A stretch of DNA of 64,000 nucleotides from Trichoplax sp. H2 (lineage: Eukaryota; Placozoa; Uniplacotomia; Trichoplacea): positions 1-64,000 of the forward strand of contig NOWV01000143.1 of the NCBI GenBank assembly GCA_003344405.1, given 5' to 3'. Below are positions 40,334 to 54,833 of the stretch, piece after piece. The position numbers were made by a program, and so were the translations under genes. Position 1 is the stretch's first letter, and every line of letters starts with the position of its first letter. Under the pieces are notes generated by a model. That model was not told where the DNA came from. It saw only the letters and a list, made by a program, of their open reading frames with translations, and did not search any database.

Positions 40334-43300
40334 ATTGAATATCAACCTTCTTGGCTGTTGCAAGCTGTTTATATTATGATCATCAAGACCTCTATCAACG
40401 TATTTCGTACCTTTGATACAGCATAGTTTATAATGATAGAAGATTAGTATTTCGTCATATAAAATTATGCAAGAAATTAACTGAAGTTTTTATTATTAAT
40501 CATCCTATCATTTCAGCGTCTTCTATGCTCTTTCACTTTGAATGCATGAATTTTGAACTCTACATGATTAGTATTGTAATGTGCTCTTTTCAATCTAAGG
40601 TGTGGGCTAACATATGTGCACTCAGTAACAATATCGAATTTGATGAATTTTATTATCATTATCTGTATATATAACAAGGAATAATAAACGGTACATAGGA
40701 TACAAACATTACCCTTAATCGCTACGAAATATATGAATAAAATCGTCGAATAGTCGTACAAATTGGCGATACCATCAATTAATACGACGTAATTCATTTT
40801 ATTTATAGATTCTAAAAATTTTCCTGCAGTGTAATATAGCTCAGCAATAACACTTCTTTAGCTACTCCAGCGGTTATGTAGTCCCATAAAGTGTTTGAAT
40901 TTTGTTGATATATGAAGTAATCAATTATTCTTTCATTGATCAAATCTTAAAAATGTAGTTGCATCTGTTCGCAATAAATAGCGCCCATAAACTGTAAAAG
41001 CATTAAATTTACATTAGTAAAGTACATTCTATAAGGTGAAACTTTAGAATCGATAACTTTCACGAGAGAAATTAGTCAAGTGCGTATAACATGCTAGACG
41101 ACGCTAGCAAAGTGACAAATGCTGCCAAAATTCTTCAGTAGTCTAAGAGTTGCTCGGGGTAGATAAATTAATCACAGATTTTCGTGTCTATTTGATATAC
41201 GATATACATAATCACTGCCACCTTTGCAAGAAATTTTCCTCCAAATTCAAATAGTAAAGATTTAATTTTGTAGGGTTAGTCTTGGAGTAACGAGATAATT
41301 AGTAGGATTGTTCTCGATAGGTATATAGGATTATGATTGATTAATAAAAAGTAGTTTTATATTGTTACTCATGCACAGTTATCAGTGTAATGATTTCCAT
41401 GAATGCAACCATCTATTCAAATAAAATAGCATTGGCAAATACAAAAAGTGAAGATACAGTGACATTATGCTATACATTTTGTTATTTATTACATTTTATA
41501 TAAGATTTATAAAGTGTGCAATTAATTAGCTAGCATCTGCATTATGATTTATTTATCTATTTCTTCAATTATTGTACGTAAATCACAGTACCATACTCGT
41601 AGTAGCATAGAGATCAGTCAGTATCTTAAATTGCCACTTTATTTGATTGATACATAAATTTTGCCGCAGTTTTCGAGTAGTGATTCAGAATCATTTTTCT
41701 TATTACTTTATGACATAAGACTGCCTATCTAATCCATTTTCTGTACTGTAGCTAATTAATGTTATAATTGTAATTAATCACTCTTTATTAATGATGTAAC
41801 AGTATGTTATTTTATCGTAATATCGCAACATTCCTTAGTCTATTATTTTGTGACTAATTAAATCACCATATATCATGAGTTATTATTGCGTAAAAGATTG
41901 TAAAAATAGATGAAAGTCAATAAAAACATGTAAAAAAAATATAGATACAGTGCAGCAACACAGGGAGTGATTTGAAATCGTGAAGAGTACAGTATAACAA
42001 TAGTGTATTCAAAGGGCATAGCCTTAGTATTTTGGTTAAGGCCGGTTAAGACTGATTGATTTTAGGAAATAGTAGTAAATAGTGCTTGACTTCAATTAAT
42101 TATTAGGTGTATTATACATCGTTATTATATTCGTTTAGAATCAGTTCTTAGCTCTCGCTTAGACTCAAATCAAGTTTTTGAAGATTTTCTGTAGTACGCA
42201 CATACTTCGCGTGCTTGCTATTCTAAAAAAAAATGAATAATCGTTTTGTCTTTATTTAGCATATATCCGCGTGGCGTAACTGAATTAATAAAAGTTGAGT
42301 AGCTTCTGAAGTATGTGGAACAGAAAAAAAATAGTTCGGTGTCAATGTTATAGTAGCAAGGATCATTCCGGATAGGCATATTGACCGCATACGAGTGTAT
42401 AAAGTAGTATGCTTGAACCAGCTGCAGAAAAAGTATAGTGGTTCAAGCCATGGTTTATGCGCAGTATAGTACAGCATATTAAAATAGAGTAGAGTTGGTT
42501 CACTCATGGACTACTAGGAGAAGCCGTACTGCTGGAAAAAGTCCGATCTTCTTCAGGTAGTCCGTTGTACAGATGAGATATTCACAGAATACTAATAGCT
42601 AGCCGTAGATATCTACATGATCCTTCTCAGTCTGTGCAAACTTGATGAATGAAAATAAGATTTATATTTAATCACAGTTAATTTTTCCGATACGTGCGAA
42701 ATTGAAACTTTCAATGTAAGCAAATCAACGCTACGTTCGTATGACGTACAGCATAGGCGGAATTGCTAATTCTACGTCTTCGATAACACCTTATTACATG
42801 ATATAAATTTGCAGATAGTTTATTCGATCGAATACGAAATATAATTCAGGAGTGTCAATTTCACGTATTTCAGCCGCGTTACAAACTTGATATACGATAA
42901 TCCATTCAAAGATATTAAACCTGATTTCCTCCTACTGGTGTATTTCCGATTTATTGCAATTTTAACATTTACTGTGTAAAAGTTTCATTTCCTGCTTAAA
43001 ATGAATTGACACATTTATAATTATATTTTCAAATTACTAACTACGCCAGTTTATAAAATAACATTAGATTACGACATTAACACACATATGAACGATCAAC
43101 AAGCTCAGTTTATTTTAATGACGAAAATTTTATTTCTCAAAGATGGACTCTGTAAATTTGTTTATTTGTCCGTGATTTTACGGGAAATAGTTAAAACGCC
43201 ATAATCGGTTATGGATTAGAAAGAATGAATTTGCAGCGTTGATAACTTTGTATGTTCTTAGTAGAAGAGACGCCAACTAAATGCATCCCAAATTTAATCA

Positions 43301-44736
43301 TGCTGCAATCCGTTTGTAGCAAAGATATCATAATAAACTCATACTAAGCTGCCGTTGTACTTCATTTTTAAATCGTCAATAATCATAAACCAGATTATTT
43401 TAACGCTACTGCACTCGACGGTTTTAATCATATGAGTTATGAGCCAAAATTACCAGCTGAGTAACTTGAACCATTATATTGGAGTACAGTGACGAAATTG
43501 ATACCAGTTGCGGGAAGCGATGCTATAATTTCAAGATTAATCAATTAAAACAGTGAAAGGGCTTTCCATAAATCATGATTAGTATTGATCCGGTAGGAAT
43601 TAGACGAAGAGTGTGAGCACAGAATGCAGTACAGTACAGTATAAAGATTAGTGTAAAAGAATGTCTGGAAGCCTGTTAAAGTGTGCTTACTGTTTCTAAG
43701 AAACCGGCATAAAAAAAAAGAAAGACAGCAGCAAAAAAAATCGACATAGACATGGACTACCAGTCGTCCTTGTCAAGAAATAATTGATCTAATTTGTGTC
43801 ATCGACGATAGCTTGTCTCACCTATCTTAAGTGGCATTATATTCAAGATTAAATCGTGAGATGATCATGCCATATACACAATACGTATAATCAATAGAGA
43901 CAATAAAACGCTTATTGTTGTACTTTGCCAATATAACTACGCTTAATAGTAGTCGTATGCATCGAGAATTTCTTTTCATTTGTATTTTTGGGAACTAACT
44001 GGTTCCAGTTAATATCGTGTCTCACAATAAATAATTGTTGCTTTATTCATTACAACTTAGTTGCAGTTATCATCTATGAAAGAGGGGATATGAGACTGCA
44101 ATCGATCTTGTATTGTAGTTACAAAATTTTAAAAGTACACGGTATACTGTACAGTACTGCAAATAATTCATGCTACTAAAATAATCATTACCTCAAAGCC
44201 CGGAGGCAAGATCCTCTGATTATAATATTATCGAACTATTTCGATTTACTATCACTTTCCATTAATGCTAAAGCTCCAATTCCAACACGTATATTTGTTT
44301 ATCGACGAGTATTTCGCATATGTTTTACGCCAATTCAAATACTATAGAGTGTAGACTATCGTCTAATGTATGAAAATGGCGGGCATTTACATATCTAACC
44401 GTAAATTAATTTGATTAATTAAACAACTAGTAATCAGGCAATTGTTGGAGAATACCGGCAGTAATGCAAATATAAAGACGTACAGTTTTTGCATATTGTG
44501 TTCAATTCCTAGGTCAATTTAAAGTAATAAATTTTCAACTACCGTTTCTGATTTCTTTATTGAATATGCATCGACAATTCAGGTATCTTTCTAACTAACT
44601 TATACCGTCAATAGAGGCACAGAAATAGTCGACATCAACAAATTTGTCTGGATTTAAATCAGTTTTATTATCAGATTTTTGATATTGCTATAGTTATTGA
44701 TTTTTGGATATTGTATAAATTAAACTTAACACGAAC
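40334..44736. other. Intergenic region between PGAP2b and actin B
   Basis: AT-rich, with no recognised gene. A GTACTGTAC-type copy lies near 43628 and another near 44148. A 94-codon minus-strand frame at 40797-40513 is hydrophobic but unrecognised. The last ~100 bases align with the actin A 3' flank. Confidence 0.5.
44664..44669 (-). terminator. Actin B polyadenylation signal
   Basis: AATAAA on the minus strand about 70 bases after the actin B stop codon, in sequence conserved with the actin A 3' flank. Confidence 0.5.
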
Positions 44737-46104
<1,368 letters not shown>

Positions 46105-46242
46105 TTAGGTTTTATGGAGAGAAAAAAAAATCAGAAATGCCAAGAGGAAAAAATCCTTGTAACGGTCAAGTGGAAGTTTCGCACGATACCTTCGAGATGC
46201 AACGTCGACGAAAAGTGGAGGGCGAGTGAATGTGAAATACGA

Positions 46243-46250
46243 TTTATATA
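46243..46250 (-). promoter_or_regulatory. TATA box of actin B
   Basis: TATATAAA on the minus strand, about 150 bases upstream of the start codon, leaving space for a 5' UTR of about 120 bases. Confidence 0.55.
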
Positions 46251-46287
46251 AAGTGCTGAGGGATTCACCCCCCCTACGGTTGTTACA

Positions 46288-46295
46288 TGACGTCA
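46288..46295. promoter_or_regulatory. Palindromic CRE (CREB/ATF site) upstream of actin B
   Basis: A perfect TGACGTCA about 40 bases upstream of the TATA box, followed by GGTGACG and a CCAAT box (46307-46311). The spacing is typical of a proximal promoter. Confidence 0.5.
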
Positions 46296-46384
46296 GGTGA
46301 CGATAACCAATGGTAAACATGGTCAAGGTGTTTTGAATTTGAGAATGCACAGTAGTATCATTTACTTTGTTTTGTCATACAGGC

Positions 46385-46455
46385 CTATATACAGTACGCC
46401 GTACGCCGTCTAGTACAGTACGATACGGTACGGTACAGTACTGTACTGTACTAGG
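46385..46455. repeat. GTACTGTAC/GTACGGTAC repeat cluster
   Basis: A run of variants (GTACGCC, GTACGGTAC, GTACTGTAC) about 300 bases upstream of actin B, followed by an ATTA tetranucleotide run at 46465-46485. Confidence 0.75.
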
Positions 46456-49400
46456 GCGATATGGAATTAATTAATTAATTAATTCCAATGGATAAAATTT
46501 ATAGCTGCAGATACCATACCCATCAATACTGTAGAATCCCTCATATTGAGTACAACATCATCCTATAATCCAAATCGGAGCAAACCAATTTCCATATCAG
46601 GTCATGAAAAAAGTGTTTTTCTTGACTTCTTTTGTCATCACTTCTCTTCATTTTAGGGGATGGGTAAATAAAGTAAATACATAAATATCATCAATGTACA
46701 GTACATTCACAGAAGAAAAACATGCCTGTTTTGCATGACAGTACTGTATTTCATGGTCATTACTTTTGGATTAGGCCTATTTTTCTACTTTTTTTGTCAT
46801 AGCTCAGCGTGTTAGCTGCAGGACTATATTTATACCGTACTCTCTCTCTCTCTCGGTTGAGTCTATTTTGCAAACGTCTTCCACAAACGATCATTGTTTC
46901 TAGCGTGATGATCAACGTTTAGACTGTCTGATGAACGCTTTCCAATGAAGAGGAAGGAATTTTTTCCAGGTAATTTTCCCATTCTACATCAATCATTCAA
47001 CAAAAGTGTGCTTTGCCTTACTATTCTATCACAAGTAGTGGCATCAATCAGTCATGACAACGTAGCATCATTATACTACTGTATAGCATATTTTTTCACA
47101 TATTCATAATACTGTACTGTCCTATTTCTTGAAAAAACATCTCATTTAATTATTCTGTAAATACTGTCAAGATGAATTCACTTCAAGGCAATCTTGGACT
47201 TCCAAGTATAGCTAGACTACCAATTGACTATCCTGTTTGAAGGAGTCTACTGTGGTAGTTATTATTATTGAGCAAATTGAATCTGTACAATAATACAAAG
47301 TCTTTAGAAAACAATGCAATGACATCACACTGATTGCAGACGGCCCGGGTGCTGGGCTCATTTTTGACCATATATGGTCAAATTTTCCAGCACAGTAGGG
47401 GGGCACCTCTGGAGCTGCCCAACAATCGCCCCCGCACCTATTGTCCATGTCAACTACAACACAAAAGGCAACACACCCAATTTTGCATGACAGTAACGTG
47501 AGCTAGCGTCTATTACACATGCGATTTCTACTGGTTGCCTTTGAAGGTGGCCGTCGAAAGCCAGTCATTAATTAGCTGAATACGGATATATTTGATGTTG
47601 ATGCATCCTGATGGTTTTACCTTTGTCCTTTAATTTTTGTGTTTTGCAGAGTGAATGATAGTGCGTGTGATCTCCTGCTAGAAATGAAATAATGTTGCTC
47701 CTAAAATGGAGAAGCTACAGTGTTTCAATCGTTGAAAGTAGGAAAGTTGGATGGAAATAAACAAGTAACATTACCTAGTTTGGTATTTCGTCCATGTCCA
47801 ATAATTGGCCTAAAATGGACTCTTGCTAGATTACCGTACAAGTATCGTACAGTCGATGCTGCTAGGAGAGTGTATGCGTCATGACGGCCAAGGTTGACCG
47901 ATAAATTGACTGACGACGGCATTGTTGAGTAATAGTAATTATGAATCAATAACGCGCAGGCGAAGTTTGCAGTTTTTGTCTCTGCAAGTTTAGTGCTATG
48001 TACAGTACGTACAGTAAATACTAAAGTCCTGCAATGGAGTAAAAACGCAACCCAAACCCGATCAAATTGTTAATTTCCTAACCCGAAATGAGTGCAATTG
48101 CTATACAAACACTTTATTAGCATAGAAATTCTTATAGCCTCCCCCATCGAATCGGGTTCAATTCGGGTTGATGGTTGACTTTTAAAGGACACTGATATAC
48201 AGTACATTCGTACTGTATATACAGGCATACAATATAACCAATGCTTTATAGCCAATTCACAGGAGCTGTACTGTATATATGTTGATATTCATTTATTCAT
48301 GAATTAAACGTCAAATACACACAATATTGTACAAATTTATGAGGTGTCTGATAGCATAAGATATTTATAATGGAAGTATGGTTTTGTATTTGATTGGCTA
48401 GTCCTGTGATCGATTGCTAATTACCGTGTTACCTATAGTTTTGAATTCTTTCTATTTTGAACATCTACAAAATGATGTACGATACAGTGGCCATACTGTG
48501 GTCAAGGCCTGGCCTGGAATAATCGAGTAGATGTAAATCATCTTGTAATTCGTAGACAGTAATGGAATATTGATCGATCAACATTGCATTATTACGCATT
48601 GTTTAGTCCCTATAGTTTGTACTACGATCGCGCTACGTATAAATTACTTTACAGGCTATACAGTACATGATTTTACAATAGTGTCAGGGGCTGTTATTAC
48701 TAAAAACTACTAGAAACAGAGAGCATCATTTTATTTCTATTATCACTCGTCTTTTAATACAGTTAGTAGTCATGACTCACTACGAGCTGAAACCGGGCAG
48801 GTGTCATCTTCAATCACGGTGCTGCAACAGTATTTCAAGATTGATCCTACAGTTCTCAGTCAGTTTAGTCACTGTAAAAGAATATTTTTCTCAAAACGAC
48901 TTTGCAGATTATTATCGTTGATCCTTTCATGCTGACAGCAAGTAATGTTAGACATTTCCTAAACTTTTAGATTGTAAAAGTGTTACCATCTTTTTGAGGA
49001 CATCTTTTGGTGTATTCTCAGCTAAAACATACAATGATAACAATTGTATTATCACTAGAGAATCGTAATTGATTGAGCGTAAATAAGCGTATAAGTGAGT
49101 TAAGCGGACGGTAAGTTGAAAGCAAATACAGCATATTGTCCCATTATACAGTACTATACTGTACTGTATAGATTATTACGTGTACGGGATTGTAATTGAT
49201 CCACTTGCCCGTAGGGTCTCTCTACTGTCTTGCAATTTTCGAGTGTAAATTAAGGATAGTATGATACTGCTCTTTACATACCTTAGCAAAATTAGGAAAA
49301 AAAATTACATTTATTTTTACTATTAGTGACGCTATTGTAATCAACACGATGCAGTAATATTTGTAGTTCTCTAAATTCGACATTGTAGCCCAGGATGGTA

Positions 49401-49838
49401 TAGTGATCTAATCTTGGTAAGAAATCATTTCCAACTCTTTTTTCGGTGGTTTTCGCAAATCCTTCTGCAAATAAAACAACTTCAGTCTGTACGGCTGTTT
49501 ATGAAAATCGGGTCAGCAGCCAGCAGTTGACTAGTTTATTTGTTATTTTAAAATACCAATCGACGGGAAATTGATTGTACGCGTAAATAGTTGATAAACT
49601 GTAGCACTCATTGAAAATAACTGTCTAATTACAGTTATTTTATTCTGAACGGTAGGGAACCTCGACTAGAGTACTTGACTTATATTATTTTTATTTAGCA
49701 TGGTTTACGGCTTTGCCTTTCTCGGTGAATGTTAGAGTTGTTGTGCTTGGGGAAATCTGCTCTGTATGTGCAGTGTTAACAAAGAGTAAAAGAGGAATAC
49801 TGGATCTCTTTGGTTCCATGTTCACTCTCTTCAGTCAC
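46456..49838. other. Intergenic region upstream of actin B
   Basis: No gene recognised. It contains a locally GC-richer patch (47340-47450) with a CArG palindrome and scattered palindromic repeat copies (48000, 48200, 49150). Confidence 0.5.
47368..47377. promoter_or_regulatory. Perfect CArG box (SRF site) inside a 20-base palindrome
   Basis: CCATATATGG matches the serum response factor consensus exactly. It is the centre of a perfect palindrome spanning 47363-47382. SRF sites regulate actin genes in animals. It lies about 1.3 kb upstream of actin B, so it could be a distal element; this is inference. Confidence 0.45.
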
Positions 49839-51240
49839 AGGCTACCACAATGAAAAGATTTTGGTGTCAATGAACATTCGATTTGCCTTATCTGCATTTG
49901 CTTTGCTGTGCCGTGTTCAATGGGCGAGCTGGTGCCTATACTGTACGTACATGAGATATTCTCATTCCAAATGTACAGTGCAGTAGACATGACTCTGCTC
50001 TATTGTACAGTATGTACACTTGTACTGTACAATGTAGAGTCTGCAGTTCTACAGTACCATACTGTACGTAGGGTATATTGCACTGTACTGTACTACTGTA
50101 CTGTACAGTTTCGGACTCAAGTATCCACAGGTGTTGGTGCGACTAGTGTGTTGACAAACTTATCAATAGTAACTGAGTAGTTAAAGTCCATCGTGTACAA
50201 CTGTACTTTCAGTATTCAAGCACAGGCTACCACAATCAAAAGATTTTTGTCAATGAAGATTCGATTTCACTCATTTGCTTTTGCTTTGCTGTGCTGTGTT
50301 CAATACTGGATAGTGTAATGTATTGTACGAGTTCGTACCTACAGTACAGTACGTACAGACGTACAGTACTGTACACTGTACAGTACAGACTGTTTCATAA
50401 CATTTTGTCACTTTCGGGCCATATTTTTCTTTAAAAATACAGTAAAGCTATAATAGAATGATATACAGTATGAGGTTGATGACTATGTACTGTAAAGGAA
50501 AAATGTACAGTACTGTACTGTAGATGTCAAGTGAAAGTACTGTACTGTACAGTATTCTCATTACAAATGTACGGTACAGTACATTGTACAGTACAGTATA
50601 TGACATGTACTGTACAGTCACATGACTCTACTACAGTGTACAGTACGCAGTTCTACAGGACAACACTGCACAGTATGGTATACAGTACTGTACTGTACAG
50701 TACAGTATTGCACTGCAGTACTGTACAGTGTACAGCTTCGGACTCAAGTATCCACAGGTGTTGGAGCGGCTAGTGTGTTGACTAATTTATCAATAGTAAT
50801 TGAGTAGTCAAAGTCCATCGTGTACAACTGTACATTCAGTATTCAATCACAGGCTACCACAACCAAAAGATTTTTGTCAATGAAGATTCGATTTCCCTCA
50901 TTTGCTTTTGCTTTGCTGGGCTGTGTTCAATACTGGATAGTGTAATGTACGAGTTCGTACCTACAGTACAGCACTGTACTGTATACTGTATGACTTACAG
51001 TATTCTCATTACAAATGTACAGTACATTGTACAGTATATGACATATACGATAAAGTCACATGACTCTACTACAGTGTACAGTACGCAGTTCTACAGGACA
51101 ACACTGCACAGTACGGTATCTTGCATTGTAGTACAGCTTCGGACTCAACTATCCACCGGTGTTGGTACGGCTAGTGTGTTGAGTTGAAATGGTAATTGAG
51201 TAGTCAAAGTCCATGGTGTACAACTGTACATTCAGTGTGG
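49839..51240. repeat. Tandem array upstream of PGAP2
   Basis: Three units begin with CACAGGCTACCACAA (49839, 50219, 50847), with periods of about 380 and 628 bases and the last one partial. Each holds a conserved ~90-base segment (GGACTCAA..TATCCAC..GGTGTTGG; 50113, 50741, 51140) and a variable block of GTACTGTAC palindromes. The array stops about 25 bases before the PGAP2 start codon, so its last unit forms the proximal promoter or 5' UTR. Confidence 0.82.
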
Positions 51241-51265
51241 GTACAGTTGGAAAGCAACTTGCAAA

Positions 51266-53496
51266 ATGGCTTCCTCCGAACTGGCAGCCAAGCCGACATT
51301 CTTCACGCATAAATTTCGCCGTAGTGGCTATGTTGTTTTATCGCTTCCTTTACTCTCTTTCAGTGTCTGCTTAATTCTAACATTTCTTTACCATTTTGAA
51401 GAATCTCTTGCCACTCATTGCAAGGTAATGGTTGCTAATTTAGCCGTTGATAATGGCCTTCTTGCTGCCTCATTCAACATCACAACAGTTGGTGAGGCAA
51501 TGCTACTGTACAAGTGTAGAACAAATGTCTATCTACGCTTATACGATAGACTGATATCATCAGATGTCCTACCGCTTAATCTTGTTATTTGCGCCTACCT
51601 TTTTAATCTTGACAAGTGATATATGTATTGGCTCATTGATATACGCCAATATCAAACGTGCAACAACTGTTGCAGACAGCGTACTGTACATTGGGGGATA
51701 TGACATAGCTCAATCGAAAAGGATGTTGTGACAGCATGTAACTTACACATTGATTTTGAGCTTGATAATCCAATCGTATACACAACAACTACAACTCCTT
51801 CCCTAGGATCAATCAATAATGGACTTACCGTTGATCGATAGACAAGATAACACTACGTTAAGTATAGTATGTGTAGACTGCCAAGTAATATCCGAAATGA
51901 TTGTATCGTAGTGTGCGTTGCTTCTTATTCATTAATGGTAATACATGCGACATGGTTTAGAAGACATTAACCCTGCATCCTATGCTGGAGCTGATCTGGC
52001 TGATGATAATTATTATATAAACGGTGTGATAGAATAAAATAGTATGGAATGCAAAGCATATTTTGTAGATGGATATGTTTGTCAAGTTGTACTATCATCG
52101 GTTATCAAGTTCATCTTTCGCACTGATATAACATCATTAATAGTGGTACTGTTTCCATTGCAGGTGCCTCAATTCCTGCCTTCCTTAAGCGCTGCTATAT
52201 GTAACTCTCCTCAAAGCTATATTTGGCGCCTTGGAATAGGATTTCATAGTGGACCAAGAATCTACTATAACGTCTTATATTACGACGTCTTTCAAACTTA
52301 TCGACCTACCGATCCTAGTAATTGGCCGACGTTATACTGGCTTATTTCTGTCGTTACTGTGATTAGTGGTATCTTGGAAAATTTTTTTTTAATGCTGCTG
52401 AGTAATGTGCCATCAACTGAAAATCACCGTAAGAATTCTACAATTAATTCTAACTACTATACATTTACTGTATCAACAATCAATTCATTATAATGAATGG
52501 GAAAACTAGTCATCTACCCTTGTCAAAATTTTAACATCATTGGTTTTCCTTCAATTAGTTTTCATATACAGTATCACGTTTACATCACTCAACTGCTTCT
52601 TCACCTGGCCATATATTAAGCGATCATTGAATATCTCTGTCGTGTTTTATAGCTTTCAGAACATATCTTGTTCCCTTTTTCTATAGGTCTCCATATCAAT
52701 AGCTTTGTGTATTTCATTACTTTTGCAATTATCTACATGATGCTGACTTGTATTTTATATTGGTGGAAACGCAGAAACGTAGTTTTACCGTCAACGGTAG
52801 GCAGAAAATACTCATACTTAAACATCGTCGTAAATGTAAAACTCGTACTCTACTATACCGTCTTAGTGATTAAGACTAACTTAAAGTTATAACCTTGTTG
52901 AACACTTACGCTTAATTTTAAAATTAATCTAATCACTCTTTTCTTTATTTATTACCAAAATAAACTGTTGGATGAACATAAAACAGTGGCAAAAATCCTT
53001 GAGGTACAAGCTCGCAATGTTTTTGCTCTTTGTTTCCTTCTTTGGAATCGCGATGGTTGTCTATGTTAGACACAATGCCCGCTGTGAACCTTACAGTATC
53101 CTTTTATGCAATTATTTACAAAGTATTCAATCAATCTATCGAACAAGATAGAACTGACGTTGGTGCAGTATTACTTAAGGTTACGTTAAGAAAAAATAAT
53201 TGTATTGACTAATTTCTTACACGTTTATATTAACTGTTTAAGCGAACGAAGTATTTGGATCAGATGTTATATACAAGTCGCACTAACATTGCATCTGATC
53301 CCCAAGTTTTTACCTAAATTATGCAAGGTTTCTTAACACATTGATTATTATCATATCAGTGTATAGCTATTATGCGCTATTCCAATATTTGATTATATTA
53401 TCCAATGTGGCATTTCATACCACGGGCATGATTGATTTTTGGGACGCTGATGTTGTAACGCAAGATCATATTATAACTAAGAAGAAAATGGAATAA
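51266..53496 (+). CDS. PGAP2: PGAP2 (post-GPI attachment to proteins 2)
   Basis: Five exons, 51266-51424, 52164-52428, 52687-52796, 52987-53095 and 53360-53496, join in phase to 259 residues (human 254). Family segments: LATHCK at the exon 1 end, FLPSLSAAI and YIWRLGIGFHSGPR in exon 2, INSFVYF..MMLTCILYWW in exon 3, RHNARCEPY in exon 4, and YLIILSNVAFHTT..DFWD in exon 5. The protein has several membrane spans and acts in the Golgi/ER in fatty-acid remodelling of GPI anchors, affecting surface retention of GPI proteins. The C-terminus KKKME has a lysine-rich tail that may help retrieval to the ER. It is paralogous to the gene at 38709-40333. Confidence 0.93.
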
Positions 53497-54833
53497 AATT
53501 ACTTGGATTGGATAACTCTCACAGTAGGTAGTAATGTCAGCATAAAGATCAACTTCTATATTTCTGCATTATATGCTATTAGTTGAGAAATTAGATCACG
53601 TCAATCATAAAAATTTCTGTAATTATCAACAACTTGGTGTTGTAGGTGCATTGTAGCGATTAGTGCACTAGCTGTACTTTCCGTATAAACTATACCGGTG
53701 GAAGCATTATAAATGAAAATACATTCTTTATTACTAAATCTAGGTAAACGTTTAGGAATATCAGCAAGCTTGCCTAATTGTACAATACATAGCAGACAAC
53801 GTTTAATTTCTTATTTTTCATTGACCACTTTTACAATAGATATTTTCGTATTAATCTAATACATACTAGCCTTAAATTAGAGTATATAACTGTTTACCCT
53901 CGGAAGTGCTGTACATGTATGGTAAATTGTGCGTTATTATTCAAGAATAACAGATCTCTGATGAGGTGCAGTGATATAAAATAGAACTGTATCAAATCAG
54001 GGCAGCCTTGCTACTTCGATTTTGATCTCATAAACAATACATAATACGTATATTATCAATCAGTGTGTATACTTTCGCTTAAAATTATCAAGTACCTTTA
54101 TACTATTTGAAAATATTTCAACAATTATTTGCGTGCGACATGTTACAAACCTTGCGAAATTGAATAAAATTATAAGTTTTTTTATTTTTTATTTATAAAA
54201 ATTTCGCATAAATGTAAGATATTCGAATTTTTAATGATCCCATACTACAATAGATCTGAGAAAGGTTCGGTTTGCTCTAATGTATCGATTTGTCGTAGAA
54301 AACTTACAGTCGATATCGCACAAATTTGAACGGTTTTGACTGTTAGCAAAATCGATATTTTATTAGAATCGAAAGTTTTTTGGTCATCATAATATCTACG
54401 AAATATGATGGACTCCGTACTGGAAATTATAAGGCCAACAATTAAATGGGTAATCTTTCAAGACCTTCCACACTAGTGTCTGTTACACAGTATGAAAACG
54501 AGATAGTCAACATAAAAGATTTTTATGGCATGGAAATTACACCATTTATGATATATAGTATATATAAGATATTAAATTCAAGAATTCCATAAAAAATTAC
54601 TTCGTAAGCTCAAATCAGTCTGTTTAATAAGATAAGATACATTAAATTATGTATACTGCATGATACTGATAGACTTCGATTTAAAATAAATTCACAAGAT
54701 GGCAGTATTCGTGCCAAATAAATATACCAGGTATTCCATACTGTTATTTTGCTATCACGATAACAAGACGTTGGTGATATTTAGTTCGCTGTCGTTGTAC
54801 CAAGAGCATTAACTTTTAGAAAATATTAAATAT
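53497..54833. other. Convergent spacer between PGAP2 and calpain-15
   Basis: Very AT-rich. Holds the 3' ends of both genes; no other feature seen. Confidence 0.6.

Noticed and set aside
41960-42300. Possible further copy of the 28.9-29.1 kb DNA
   Set aside because: Only a short phrase (CTGATT..GATTTTA) agrees; not distinguishable from chance in AT-rich sequence.
47212-47448. 78-codon Cys/Pro-containing frame on the minus strand
   Set aside because: Arises from a locally GC-rich patch; no conserved motif and no neighbouring exon in phase.
49908-51187. Several 60-90 codon frames rich in Tyr, Cys, Thr and Val
   Set aside because: They are translations of the GTACTGTAC palindromic repeat; the same peptide phrases appear on both strands and at 24.5, 38.3 and 61.9 kb.
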